Origin: Aureimonas populi
GTDB taxonomy: Bacteria > Pseudomonadota > Alphaproteobacteria > Rhizobiales > Rhizobiaceae
NCBI RefSeq assembly: GCF_017815515.1
Contig: NZ_CP072611.1
Coordinates: forward strand, 2,108,001-2,172,000
Reading direction: 5' to 3'
Length of the DNA: 64,000 nt
In this document: piece by piece, positions 7,259 through 14,808 of the stretch
How the letters are laid out: every line of letters begins with the position of its first letter
Position numbering within the stretch: position 1 is the first letter of the stretch
Notes under the pieces: model-generated
What the model saw: the letters and a program-made list of their open reading frames with translations, nothing else
Told to the model about the DNA's origin: nothing
Databases searched by the model: none
Program-made: the position numbers and the translations under genes

Positions 7259-7284
7259 GAAACCAACCTTTGTTGCAACTCGTT
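7259..7284 (+). promoter_or_regulatory. candidate EcfG-type promoter
   Basis: GAAAC (7259-7263), a 17-nt spacer and CGTT (7281-7284) differ from the EcfG consensus at a single base. It lies 38 bp before the start of the glycine-zipper lipoprotein gene. Confidence 0.55.
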
Positions 7285-7321
7285 CGGTGAACGGGACATG
7301 CAGGCTGAGAGGCAGAACACG

Positions 7322-7603
7322 ATGAAGAAGATGATGATCGCCGCGGTGTCGGCGTTGACGCTGGGGCTGGCGGGTTGCCAGTCGGTGGACCGCAACGTCG
7401 CCGTGCCGGCGGGCGTGGGCGCGCTGGGTGGCGCGCTTGTCGGCCAGGCGATCGGGGGCAATACCGAGAGCACGCTGATCGGTGCTGGCGTGGGTGCGGC
7501 GGCCGGCGCCTTGGTGGGCGCGGCGACGAACCGTCCTGGCGAATGCGTCTATCGCGATGGCCGCGGTCAGCGCTATGTCGCGGCTTGCCCCGCCGGCTAC
7601 TGA
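7322..7603 (+). CDS. glycine-zipper lipoprotein
   Basis: The 93-residue protein has a lipoprotein signal peptide (MKKMMIAAVSALTLGLAGC) with lipobox LAGC, so it is probably tethered to the outer membrane. The mature part is a glycine zipper (VGALGGALVGQAIGGNTEST and LIGAGVGAAAGALVGAATN), as in 17-kDa/OsmB-like proteins, followed by a C-terminal pair of cysteines (GECVYRD, VAACPAGY). OsmB-like proteins are osmotic or general stress induced, which agrees with the EcfG-like site upstream. The Met at 7322 rather than 7298 gives the normal signal peptide. Confidence 0.8.
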   Translation: MKKMMIAAVSALTLGLAGCQSVDRNVAVPAGVGALGGALVGQAIGGNTESTLIGAGVGAAAGALVGAATNRPGECVYRDGRGQRYVAACPAGY

Positions 7604-7623
7604 TCCTGCCAGCCTTTGATCGG

Positions 7624-7653
7624 AAAGCGGCGCCGGGCAACCGGCGCCGCTTT
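7624..7653 (+). terminator. intrinsic terminator after the lipoprotein gene
   Basis: Arms 7624-7636 and 7641-7653 form a 13-bp stem (AAAGCGGCGCCGG) with a GCAA tetraloop, ending in TTT. It separates the lipoprotein gene from mrp. Confidence 0.8.
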
Positions 7654-7690
7654 CGCGTTGTGTGCCGCCAGCAGAGGGAAGGACGACGAG

Positions 7691-8830
7691 ATGAGCGATA
7701 GCGTGAAGGCCGCGATTCTGGCGGTGCTGAAGGAGATGCCGGCGCCCGACGGGGCGGGCGACATCGTTTCGCGCGGCCTCGTCTCCGATGTCTTCATCGC
7801 CGATGGAAAGGCGTTCTTCTCGCTCACCGTGCCGGCCGCGCTGGCCGAGCGGTTCGAGCCGTTCCGCCAGGAGGCCGAGCGCCGCGTCTCGCAGGTGGAA
7901 GGCGTCTCCTCCGCCATGATCGCGCTGACGGCCGAGCGCGCCGCGGGCTCCACGCCCGCACGCCCGCCGTCACCGCCGAAGCCAGCGCCCTCGCGCGCCC
8001 ACGGCCATGCGCCGGGGCAGGCCAAGCCCGGCATCGCGGGCGTCACGCGCATCGTGGCCGTCGCCTCGGGCAAGGGCGGTGTCGGCAAGTCCACCACGGC
8101 CGTCAATCTCGCGCTGGGCTTTCAGGCGCTGGGGCTGAAGGTCGGCATTCTCGACGCCGATATCTATGGCCCCTCCATTCCCCGCCTGCTGAACCTGAAG
8201 GGCAAGCCCGAGACGGTCGGCGGGCGCAGCCTGCTGCCCATGGAGGCTTACGGGCTCAAGGCGATGTCCATGGGCTTCCTTGTGGAGGAGGAGACCCCGA
8301 TGATCTGGCGCGGACCCATGGTCATGTCCGCGCTGACGCAGATGATGCGCGAGGTGGAATGGGCGCCGCTCGACCTTCTGGTGGTGGACATGCCGCCCGG
8401 CACGGGCGACGCGCAGCTCACCATGGCCCAGCAGGTGCCGCTCGCCGGCGCCGTCATCGTCTCCACCCCGCAGGACCTCGCCCTGATCGACGCCCGCAAG
8501 GGCCTTGCCATGTTCCGCAAGGTGGACGTGCCCGTCCTCGGCATCGTCGAGAACATGAGCTATTTCATCGCGCCCGACACCGGCAGACGCTACGATATCT
8601 TCGGTCACGGCGGGGCGAGGGCGGAGGCGACGCGCCTCGGCGTTCCCTTCCTGGGCGAGGTGCCGCTCGAAATGTCGATCCGCGAGACCTCCGATGCCGG
8701 CACGCCGGTGGTCGCCAGCCAGCCGGACGGGCCGCACGCGAAAATCTATCGCGAGATCGCGGCCAAGGCGTGGGATGAGATCGAGGGCCGATCCGCGCGC
8801 CGGGCGGCCCCCTCCATCGTCTTCGAGTAG
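7691..8830 (+). CDS. mrp: Mrp/ApbC-family P-loop ATPase (Fe-S carrier type)
   Basis: The 379-residue protein has an N-terminal MIP18-like (DUF59) domain (about 1-85), a Pro-rich linker and a Mrp/NBP35 ATPase domain with the deviant Walker A SGKGGVGKST (Lys128, Lys133), ILDADIYGPSIPRLL, and DMPPGTGDAQLT. Family members bind and transfer iron-sulfur clusters to apoproteins in the cytoplasm. The usual CxxC after ENMSYF is absent: the sequence reads ENMSYFIAPDTGRRYDIFG, so cluster binding through that pair is not possible here. The start at 7691 follows AAGGACGACGAG. The gene ends four bases before the convergent ABC gene. Confidence 0.88.
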   Translation: MSDSVKAAILAVLKEMPAPDGAGDIVSRGLVSDVFIADGKAFFSLTVPAALAERFEPFRQEAERRVSQVEGVSSAMIALTAERAAGSTPARPPSPPKPAPSRAHGHAPGQAKPGIAGVTRIVAVASGKGGVGKSTTAVNLALGFQALGLKVGILDADIYGPSIPRLLNLKGKPETVGGRSLLPMEAYGLKAMSMGFLVEEETPMIWRGPMVMSALTQMMREVEWAPLDLLVVDMPPGTGDAQLTMAQQVPLAGAVIVSTPQDLALIDARKGLAMFRKVDVPVLGIVENMSYFIAPDTGRRYDIFGHGGARAEATRLGVPFLGEVPLEMSIRETSDAGTPVVASQPDGPHAKIYREIAAKAWDEIEGRSARRAAPSIVFE

Positions 8831-8834
8831 GGCC

Positions 8835-9875
8835 TCAGCGCGCGGGCTTGTGGGTGAGGGCGGCGACGATCTGGCGGTCGCCGATCTGCCCGATCAGACG
8901 CCCGCCCTCCGTGACGCCCAGAACCCGCCCGCCCTCCAGCGCATCCATCACGCGCCGCACCGGCGTGTCGGGCCGGATCACGCCGGCAAGGCCAGCGTCC
9001 TGCGCCTGTGCGACCGGCGCCATGATGTCGGCGGCGGTCAGCACGTTCAGCGGGTTCAGGTGCGCCACGAAATCGGCCACGTAGGGGTTGGCCGGCGCGC
9101 GCACGATGTCCCGCGCCCCGCCGGACTGGACGATCCGCCCGCCCTGCATGATGGCGATGCGGTTGCCCAGCTTGAAGGCCTCGTCGAGGTCGTGGCTGAC
9201 GAAGAGGATGGTCTTTCTCGCCCGTGCCTGGATGTCGAGAAGGTCGTCCTGCAATTTGGCGCGGATGAGCGGGTCGAGCGCGGAGAAGGGCTCGTCCATC
9301 AGCAGGATGGGCGCATCGGTGGCGAAGGCGCGGGCCAGCCCCACGCGCTGCTGCATCCCGCCCGAAAGCTCCGAGACCCGCGCCCCCGCCCAGTCCGAAA
9401 GGCCCACGAGTTCGAGCTGCGCGAGCGCGCGCTCGTGCCGCTCGCCCTTGGGCACCCCCGCGAACTGGAGGCCGAGCGCCACGTTCTGCGCCACGCTGCG
9501 CCACGGCAGGAGCGCGAATTGCTGGAACACCATCGCCACCTCGTGGCGGCGCAACCGGCGCAGGCGCGAGGACGGGCAGGCGGCGGGATCGACCGGGCCG
9601 GACCCCGTGTCCACGATCACCTGACCGCGCGTGACGGGCGCCAGCCCGTTGACGGCGCGGATAAGGGTGGATTTCCCCGAGCCCGACAGGCCCATCAGCA
9701 CTGCGATCTCGCCGGGCTCGATGTCGAGGCTGGCCCCCGCGACGCCGAGCGTCGCGCCTGTCTTCTCGCGGATCTCCTCGCGGCTGGCGCCCCGGTCGAT
9801 CAGGGGCAGCGCCGCCCGCGCGTCGCGGCCGAAGACGATGGAGACGTCGCGGAAGGAGACGGCCGGCGCGCTCAT
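8835..9875 (-). CDS. ChoV-like glycine betaine/choline ABC transporter ATP-binding protein
   Basis: The 346-residue ATPase has Walker A GLSGSGKST, Q-loop VFQQFALLPWRSV, signature LSGGMQQRVGLARA, Walker B ILLMDEPFSALDP and the switch VSHDLDEA. A C-terminal regulatory part (about 285-346) resembles a single CBS-type repeat as in ProV/OpuAA. The long N-terminal stretch before Walker A (SREEIREKTGATLGVAGASL) and size fit rhizobial ChoV. It energises import of a quaternary amine such as choline, betaine or proline betaine. The gene overlaps the permease gene by four bases. Substrate is inferred; proximity to putA makes proline or its betaine another possibility. Confidence 0.85.
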   Translation of the reverse strand: MSAPAVSFRDVSIVFGRDARAALPLIDRGASREEIREKTGATLGVAGASLDIEPGEIAVLMGLSGSGKSTLIRAVNGLAPVTRGQVIVDTGSGPVDPAACPSSRLRRLRRHEVAMVFQQFALLPWRSVAQNVALGLQFAGVPKGERHERALAQLELVGLSDWAGARVSELSGGMQQRVGLARAFATDAPILLMDEPFSALDPLIRAKLQDDLLDIQARARKTILFVSHDLDEAFKLGNRIAIMQGGRIVQSGGARDIVRAPANPYVADFVAHLNPLNVLTAADIMAPVAQAQDAGLAGVIRPDTPVRRVMDALEGGRVLGVTEGGRLIGQIGDRQIVAALTHKPAR

Positions 9876-10714
9876 CGCCGCGCCTCCTCGTCGATGCGGA
9901 AGAAGCGGTCGAGGATGATGGCCAGGATCACGATGGCGAGCCCCGCTTCCAGCCCCTGCGCGATGTTGACCGTGTTGAGCGCCCGCAGCACGGGCACGCC
10001 CAGCCCCGGCGCGCCCACGAGCGCGGCGATGACGACCATGGAGAGCGAGAGCATGATGGTCTGTGTCAGGCCCGCCATGATCTGTGGCAGCGCGTGGGGA
10101 ACCTCGATGGCGAAAAGCCGCTGCAGGCGCGTGGCGCCGAAGGAGTCGCCCGCTTCCAGAAGCTGGCGCGGCGTGGAGGCGATGCCGAGCCTCGTCAGCC
10201 GGATCGAGGCGGGCAGGGCGAAGATGACCGTCGCCACCAGCCCCGGCACGGTACCGAGGCCGAAGAGGATCAGGGCCGGAATGAGATAGACGAAGGTCGG
10301 GATCGTCTGCATGAGGTCGAGCACCGGCCGCATCCAGGCATAGAGCCAGTCCCGGCGCGCGGCGAGGATGCCGAGCGGCACGCCGATCGCCATGCACACG
10401 AAGCTGGCCGCCACCACGAGGGCCAGCGTCTGGATCGTCTCCTGCCAATAGCCCAGATTGATGATGAGAAGGAGCCCGGCCGCCGTGCCGAGCGCCGCCG
10501 CCACGCGCCGCCGCAACGCGAAGGCGAGCCCGGCGAAGGCTGCGACGACGAGGAGGGGATGCGGGCGCTCGAGAATGAACAGAATGCCCGCGATGATCGA
10601 GGAGAGGCCCGCGCTGATCGCATCGAAGACCCACAGGAAATTGCCGATCAGCCAGTCGATGGCGTCCGCGCCGGCCCGGCCGATGGGAATCTTGTTGCTG
10701 GTCAGCCAGTTCAC
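9872..10714 (-). CDS. ChoW-like glycine betaine/choline ABC transporter permease
   Basis: The 280-residue permease has about seven membrane helices and the binding-protein-dependent transport signature near the EAGDSFGATRLQRLFAIEVPHALPQI loop, which docks to the ATPase. The start MNWLTSNKIPIGR and length resemble rhizobial ChoW. The start codon is GTG. It is the first gene of a two-gene operon with the ATPase gene; no periplasmic binding-protein gene is present on either side, unlike the choXWV order, so the binding protein must be encoded elsewhere or the system differs. Confidence 0.83.
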   Translation of the reverse strand: MNWLTSNKIPIGRAGADAIDWLIGNFLWVFDAISAGLSSIIAGILFILERPHPLLVVAAFAGLAFALRRRVAAALGTAAGLLLIINLGYWQETIQTLALVVAASFVCMAIGVPLGILAARRDWLYAWMRPVLDLMQTIPTFVYLIPALILFGLGTVPGLVATVIFALPASIRLTRLGIASTPRQLLEAGDSFGATRLQRLFAIEVPHALPQIMAGLTQTIMLSLSMVVIAALVGAPGLGVPVLRALNTVNIAQGLEAGLAIVILAIILDRFFRIDEEARR

Positions 10715-10862
10715 GTGGGAGCCACACCTTCCTTCGAGAGAGCCCGCGGGGAGCCGATTGGATCATCCGGCAGGCGGCCGGGATGGGCGATTCGCGACAT
10801 TTCTATGCATCTTTGCGCGCCGGAACCACCCGCCGCCCCGCGTTCCGGCCCGCCCCGCCGCT

Positions 10863-11333
10863 TCAGAGCACGATGGCGGTGGTGTTCTTGATCTCCTCCA
10901 TCACCGCATAGGTGTGGGTCTCGCGGATGCCCGGCAGCTCCGTCAGCGCCTTGGCCAGGAAGGCGCGGTAGGCCTCCATGTCCTTCACCCGCGCCTTCAG
11001 GAGATAGTCGAAGCCGCCGGCCACCATGTGGCATTCCATGATGTCGCTGTTGGCGCGCGCGGCCCTGGCGAAGGCGTCGAACACGTCTTCCGTCGTGCGG
11101 TCCAGCTTCACCTCCACGAAGACGATCATGCCCCGGCCGAGCTTGGCGGCGTCGAGCTGGGCGACATAGCCCCTGATGAAGCCCGCCTCCGTCAGCCTCT
11201 TCACCCGCGCGGCGGTGGCGGTGGGCGAGAGATGCGCGCGCTCGGCCAGCTCCAGCGTCGTCAGCCGGCCCTGGGATTGCAGCGCCCGGAGGATCTTCCG
11301 GTCTTTCGCGTCGAGCGGCGGGGAAGTCTCCAT
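10863..11333 (-). CDS. putR: Lrp/AsnC-family regulator, probable activator of putA
   Basis: The 156-residue protein has an N-terminal winged helix-turn-helix (LDAKDRKILRALQSQGRLTTLELAERAHLSPTA begins the domain) and a C-terminal RAM ligand-binding domain (about 65-150, with DIMECHMVAGGFDYLLKARV). It is divergent from putA with a 121-bp gap. In alphaproteobacteria PutR, an Lrp-family protein, activates putA in response to proline. This assignment rests on family plus gene position. Confidence 0.85.
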   Translation of the reverse strand: METSPPLDAKDRKILRALQSQGRLTTLELAERAHLSPTATAARVKRLTEAGFIRGYVAQLDAAKLGRGMIVFVEVKLDRTTEDVFDAFARAARANSDIMECHMVAGGFDYLLKARVKDMEAYRAFLAKALTELPGIRETHTYAVMEEIKNTTAIVL

Positions 11334-11454
11334 GGCGGCGGTGGTCCGTGGCGATTGGCGTCGTTCGAACCGTCATAAACGGTGAGATGCGCGGCAGGGA
11401 AGCCGGTATGATCGTGCCTGTCCCGCAGCTCCCGTTCGTCGAGGCCCTTCCTCC

Positions 11455-14400
11455 ATGAGTCTCCCGCCCTTTTCGGCCCCTTTCGCGCCCTCGGACGAGG
11501 AGGCCGCGCTCGCGCTCCTGAAGCGGGCGCAAGGCTGGCGTCACGACCGCGCCCGCGTGGAAGGCCGCGCGCGCGGCCTCATCGAGGCGATCCGCGGCAA
11601 GTCGCACGGCATCGGCGCGGTGGAGGATTTCCTGCGCGAGTTCGGCCTGTCGAGCCGCGAGGGTCTGGCGCTGATGGTCCTGTCCGAGGCGCTCCTGCGC
11701 GTGCCCGACAAGGCGACGCAGGACCGGCTGATCGAGGACAAGATCGGCGCCGGCGACTGGGCGAACCGCGAGCCGGTGGGCGACGGGGCGCTGATGGCGG
11801 CCTCGGCCTGGGCGCTCGGCCTCTCCGCGCGCATCATCCGCCCGGGCGAGACGCCCTCCGGCGTCCTGTCCGGCCTCGTCAAGCGTATCGGCGCGCCGGC
11901 CGTGCGCAACGCCACGCGGCAGGCCATGCGCTTTCTCGGCCGCCAGTTCGTGCTGGGCGAAACCATCGGGAACGCGCTGGAACGGGCGAGGGCGTCGGAG
12001 AAGAAGGGCTACCGCCATTCCTACGACATGCTGGGCGAAGGCGCCCGCACGCGCGAGGACGCGCGGCGTTATTTCCAGTCCTATGCCGATGCCATCGAGG
12101 CAATCGGCCGCAGCGCCGGAAACAAGCCCCTGCCGGACCGCCCCGGCATCTCGGTGAAGCTCTCGGCCCTGCATCCGCGCTATTTTCCCACCCATCGCGA
12201 GACGGTGCTGGCCGAGCTCGTGCCTCTTGTGCGCGACCTGGCGCAGAAGGCCGCCTCCTACGACCTCAACTTCACCGTGGATGCCGAGGAGGCCGAGCGG
12301 CTGGAGCTTTCGCTCGACGTGATCGATGCGGTGGTGCGCTCCTCGGACTTCTCCGGCTGGGGCGGCTTCGGCCTTGCCGTGCAGGCTTACCAGAAGCGCG
12401 CGCTCGCCGTCATCGAGCACGTGGACGCGCTTGCCGGAGAGGCCGGCATCCGCATGATGGTGCGCCTCGTGAAGGGCGCCTACTGGGACACGGAGATCAA
12501 GCTGGCGCAGGAGAAGGGCGCGGAGGGTTTTCCCGTGCACACCGTCAAGCCCGCCACGGACCTTTCCTATCTCGTCGCGGCGCAGGAGCTTCTGGACCGG
12601 CGAGCCCGGCTCTACCCGCAATTTGCCACCCACAACGCGGTGACGGTGGCGACCATCCTTGAAATGGCCGGCGACGACCCGTCCGGCTTCGAGTTCCAGC
12701 GCCTGCACGGCATGGGTGAGACGCTCTACGAGGCCGTGCGCGAGGAAACCGGCGGCACGCTTTCCTGCCGCATCTACGCGCCGGTCGGCGGCTATCGCGA
12801 TCTCCTGGCCTATCTGGTGCGCCGCCTTCTGGAGAACGGGGCGAATTCCTCCTTCGTCGCCAGGGTGGGCGACCCCAAGGTGCCGGTGGAAGACCTCCTC
12901 GTGCAGCCGCAGGACGTGCTGGCGAAGGGCCGGCGCAGCCATTCGGGCATCACCGCGCCCGCCGCCTTGTTCGGCACGCGGGCAAATTCGAAAGGGCTGG
13001 AATTCGGCGACCGCAAGGCCGTGGCGGCGTTCATCGGAGAGCGGGACGGCGCGCGCCTTTCGGGGCTGGAGGCAAGGCCGGCCAAGGGCTTTGCCACCGC
13101 CGGCCGGCAGGACATCCGCTCGCCCGCCGACGGCCGCGTCGTCGGCGCGGTCTCGCCGCTTACGACGGACGGCGCGGCGGCGCTGGTGGCCGAGGCCGCC
13201 CGCCATGTCCGCGCCGCCGAGGCGGTGCCCGCCGCCACCCGCGCCGCGCGCCTGCGCCGCGCCGCCGAGCTGATGGATGAGCGGCAGGGCGCCCTTCTCG
13301 CGCTTCTGGCCGACGAGGCCGGCAAGACGGTGGAGGACGCCCTGGCGGAGCTGCGCGAGGCCGTGGATTTCTGCCGCTTTTATGCCGACGAGGCCGAGCG
13401 GCTGATGGGCGCGCCTGTGCCCCTGCCTGGCCCGACGGGGGAGGAGAACCGGCTTCTCTACCGCTCGCGGGGCGTGGCGCTCGCCATTTCGCCGTGGAAC
13501 TTCCCCCTGGCGATCTTTATCGGCCAGGTCGCGGCCGCCTATGCGGCGGGCAATGTCGTGCTCGCCAAGCCGGCCGAGCAGACCCCGCTGATCGCCGCGC
13601 TCGCGGTGGATCTCCTGCACGAGGCCGGCGTGCCGAAGGAGCACCTCTTCCTCGCGCCCGGCGATGGCGGGGTGGGTGCCGCGCTGGTCTCTCATCCTGC
13701 CACCGCGCTCGTCGCCTTCACCGGCTCCACCGACACGGCCTTCGCCATCAACCGCGCGCTCGCCGCGCGCGATGCGCCCATCGCCCCCCTCATCGCCGAG
13801 ACGGGGGGCATCAACGCCATGATCGTGGACGCCACCGCGCTGCCCGAGCAGGTGGCCGACGATGTGGTGCGCTCGGCCTTCCGCTCGGCCGGCCAGCGCT
13901 GCTCGGCCCTGCGCCTGCTGCTGGTGCAGGAGGACGTGGCCGAGCGCATCGTCTCCATGGTGGAGGGAGCGGCGCGCGAGCTGGCCATCGGCGCCCCGCG
14001 CGATCTGGCGACCGATATCGGCCCCGTGATCGACGCCGAGCAGGCGGCGATGCTGCGCGCGCATGTCGACGAGATGCGAAAGACCCAGCGCGTGCGCTTC
14101 GAGGCGGAGCTGTCGCGCGGCCTGCCGGAGGAGGGCCACTGGATCGCCCCCGCCATCGTGGAGCTGGACCGCCCGCAATCTCTGGCCAGGGAGGTGTTCG
14201 GGCCGATCCTGCATGTGGCCACCTGGAAGGCCGGGGAGCTTGCCGAGGTCTGCGACGCGGTGGAGGCCACCGGCTACGGGCTGACGCTCGGCATCCACAG
14301 CCGCATCGATTCCACCATCCGCGCCGTGTCGGAGCGCCTGTCCGTCGGCAATGTCTACGTCAACCGCAACATGATCGGCGCCATCGTCGGCTCCCAGCCC

Positions 14401-14544
14401 TTCGGCGGCTCGGGCCTCTCGGGCACCGGGCCCAAGGCGGGCGGGCCGAACTATCTGGCGCGCTTCTGCCGCGAGCAGGTGGTCTCCACCAACACCACGG
14501 CGGCCGGCGGCAATGCCAGCCTCGTCTCGTCCGCCGGCGCGTGA
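11455..14544 (+). CDS. putA: bifunctional proline dehydrogenase / L-glutamate gamma-semialdehyde dehydrogenase PutA
   Basis: The 1029-residue enzyme oxidises proline to glutamate in two steps. The FAD-dependent proline dehydrogenase barrel spans about 160-470 (GISVKLSALHPRYF, RLVKGAYWDTEIKLAQ). The aldehyde dehydrogenase part spans about 540-1010, with AISPWNFPLAIFIGQ, FTGSTDTA, general base Glu782 in AETGGINAMIVD and nucleophile Cys816 in SAGQRCSAL. There is no N-terminal ribbon-helix-helix domain, so unlike the E. coli enzyme it should not act as its own repressor, in line with the divergent Lrp gene. It belongs to the short form without the C-terminal ALDH-like domain. No obvious Shine-Dalgarno sequence precedes the ATG. 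Confidence 0.96.
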   Translation: MSLPPFSAPFAPSDEEAALALLKRAQGWRHDRARVEGRARGLIEAIRGKSHGIGAVEDFLREFGLSSREGLALMVLSEALLRVPDKATQDRLIEDKIGAGDWANREPVGDGALMAASAWALGLSARIIRPGETPSGVLSGLVKRIGAPAVRNATRQAMRFLGRQFVLGETIGNALERARASEKKGYRHSYDMLGEGARTREDARRYFQSYADAIEAIGRSAGNKPLPDRPGISVKLSALHPRYFPTHRETVLAELVPLVRDLAQKAASYDLNFTVDAEEAERLELSLDVIDAVVRSSDFSGWGGFGLAVQAYQKRALAVIEHVDALAGEAGIRMMVRLVKGAYWDTEIKLAQEKGAEGFPVHTVKPATDLSYLVAAQELLDRRARLYPQFATHNAVTVATILEMAGDDPSGFEFQRLHGMGETLYEAVREETGGTLSCRIYAPVGGYRDLLAYLVRRLLENGANSSFVARVGDPKVPVEDLLVQPQDVLAKGRRSHSGITAPAALFGTRANSKGLEFGDRKAVAAFIGERDGARLSGLEARPAKGFATAGRQDIRSPADGRVVGAVSPLTTDGAAALVAEAARHVRAAEAVPAATRAARLRRAAELMDERQGALLALLADEAGKTVEDALAELREAVDFCRFYADEAERLMGAPVPLPGPTGEENRLLYRSRGVALAISPWNFPLAIFIGQVAAAYAAGNVVLAKPAEQTPLIAALAVDLLHEAGVPKEHLFLAPGDGGVGAALVSHPATALVAFTGSTDTAFAINRALAARDAPIAPLIAETGGINAMIVDATALPEQVADDVVRSAFRSAGQRCSALRLLLVQEDVAERIVSMVEGAARELAIGAPRDLATDIGPVIDAEQAAMLRAHVDEMRKTQRVRFEAELSRGLPEEGHWIAPAIVELDRPQSLAREVFGPILHVATWKAGELAEVCDAVEATGYGLTLGIHSRIDSTIRAVSERLSVGNVYVNRNMIGAIVGSQPFGGSGLSGTGPKAGGPNYLARFCREQVVSTNTTAAGGNASLVSSAGA

Positions 14545-14607
14545 GGGCTTGGCAAGGCGAATGCTTCTGCGAAGCGCTGGCAATTGAGGCGCGGCGGCGA
14601 TTTCGCG

Positions 14608-14636
14608 TTGCGGATGGTGTCGCGGCGCGTTATCGG
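14608..14636 (+). promoter_or_regulatory. trp promoter giving a leaderless trpL
   Basis: TTGCGG (14608-14613), a 17-bp spacer and TATCGG (14631-14636) fit a housekeeping promoter. The expected start point seven bases downstream falls on the A of the trpL ATG at 14643, so the leader peptide would be translated from a leaderless RNA, as known for Sinorhizobium meliloti trpL. Confidence 0.6.
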
Positions 14637-14642
14637 TGGGCC

Positions 14643-14687
14643 ATGAAGCGCACGACGAACGCACAGCTTTGGTGGCAGGCTCGCTGA
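14643..14687 (+). CDS. trpL: trp operon leader peptide TrpL
   Basis: This ORF encodes the 14-residue peptide [14 protein letters not shown] with two adjacent Trp codons near the end. It is followed by an antiterminator/terminator pair and by trpEG. Ribosome stalling at the Trp codons when charged tRNA-Trp is scarce would favour the antiterminator. Length, WW and the AR terminus resemble the S. meliloti peptide peTrpL, which also acts in trans with the released attenuator RNA; whether that holds here is unknown. Confidence 0.88.
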   Translation: MKRTTNAQLWWQAR

Positions 14688-14731
14688 CAGGCGGCCCGTG
14701 AAGCTTTGCGCCCGTGCGCAGCAACGAAACG

Positions 14732-14764
14732 AAGGCCGCAGCGGATCATCCGGCGGCCTTTTTT
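14732..14764 (+). terminator. trp attenuator terminator
   Basis: Stem AAGGCCGC/GCGGCCTT with inner CGGA-TCA-TCCG and a T-run. It competes with the antiterminator at 14691-14696 and lies 45 bp before the trpEG start. Confidence 0.85.
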
Positions 14765-14808
14765 GTATTCTGGCCGCCGGTCCGGGCATCGATGAAGGAA
14801 GGTCGGTC

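Larger units (their letters stand above)
14643..14764 (+). ncRNA. trp attenuator leader RNA (rnTrpL-like)
   Basis: The leader can fold in two ways. GCGGCC (14691-14696) pairs with GGCCGC (14734-14739) as antiterminator. Alternatively AAGGCCGC (14732-14739) pairs with GCGGCCTT (14753-14760), extended by an inner CGGA/TCCG helix, to give an intrinsic terminator followed by six T (14759-14764). Early termination would release an RNA of about 120 nt, comparable to the trans-acting rhizobial sRNA rnTrpL. Confidence 0.82.

Noticed and set aside
10711..14724. A 1337-codon open frame antisense to putA
   Set aside because: It is a shadow of the high-GC putA coding frame: His/Arg/Gly-rich composition, no domain and no ribosome binding site. 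Similar shadows oppose trpEG, leuA, cca, the ABC exporters and the Bat-like operon.
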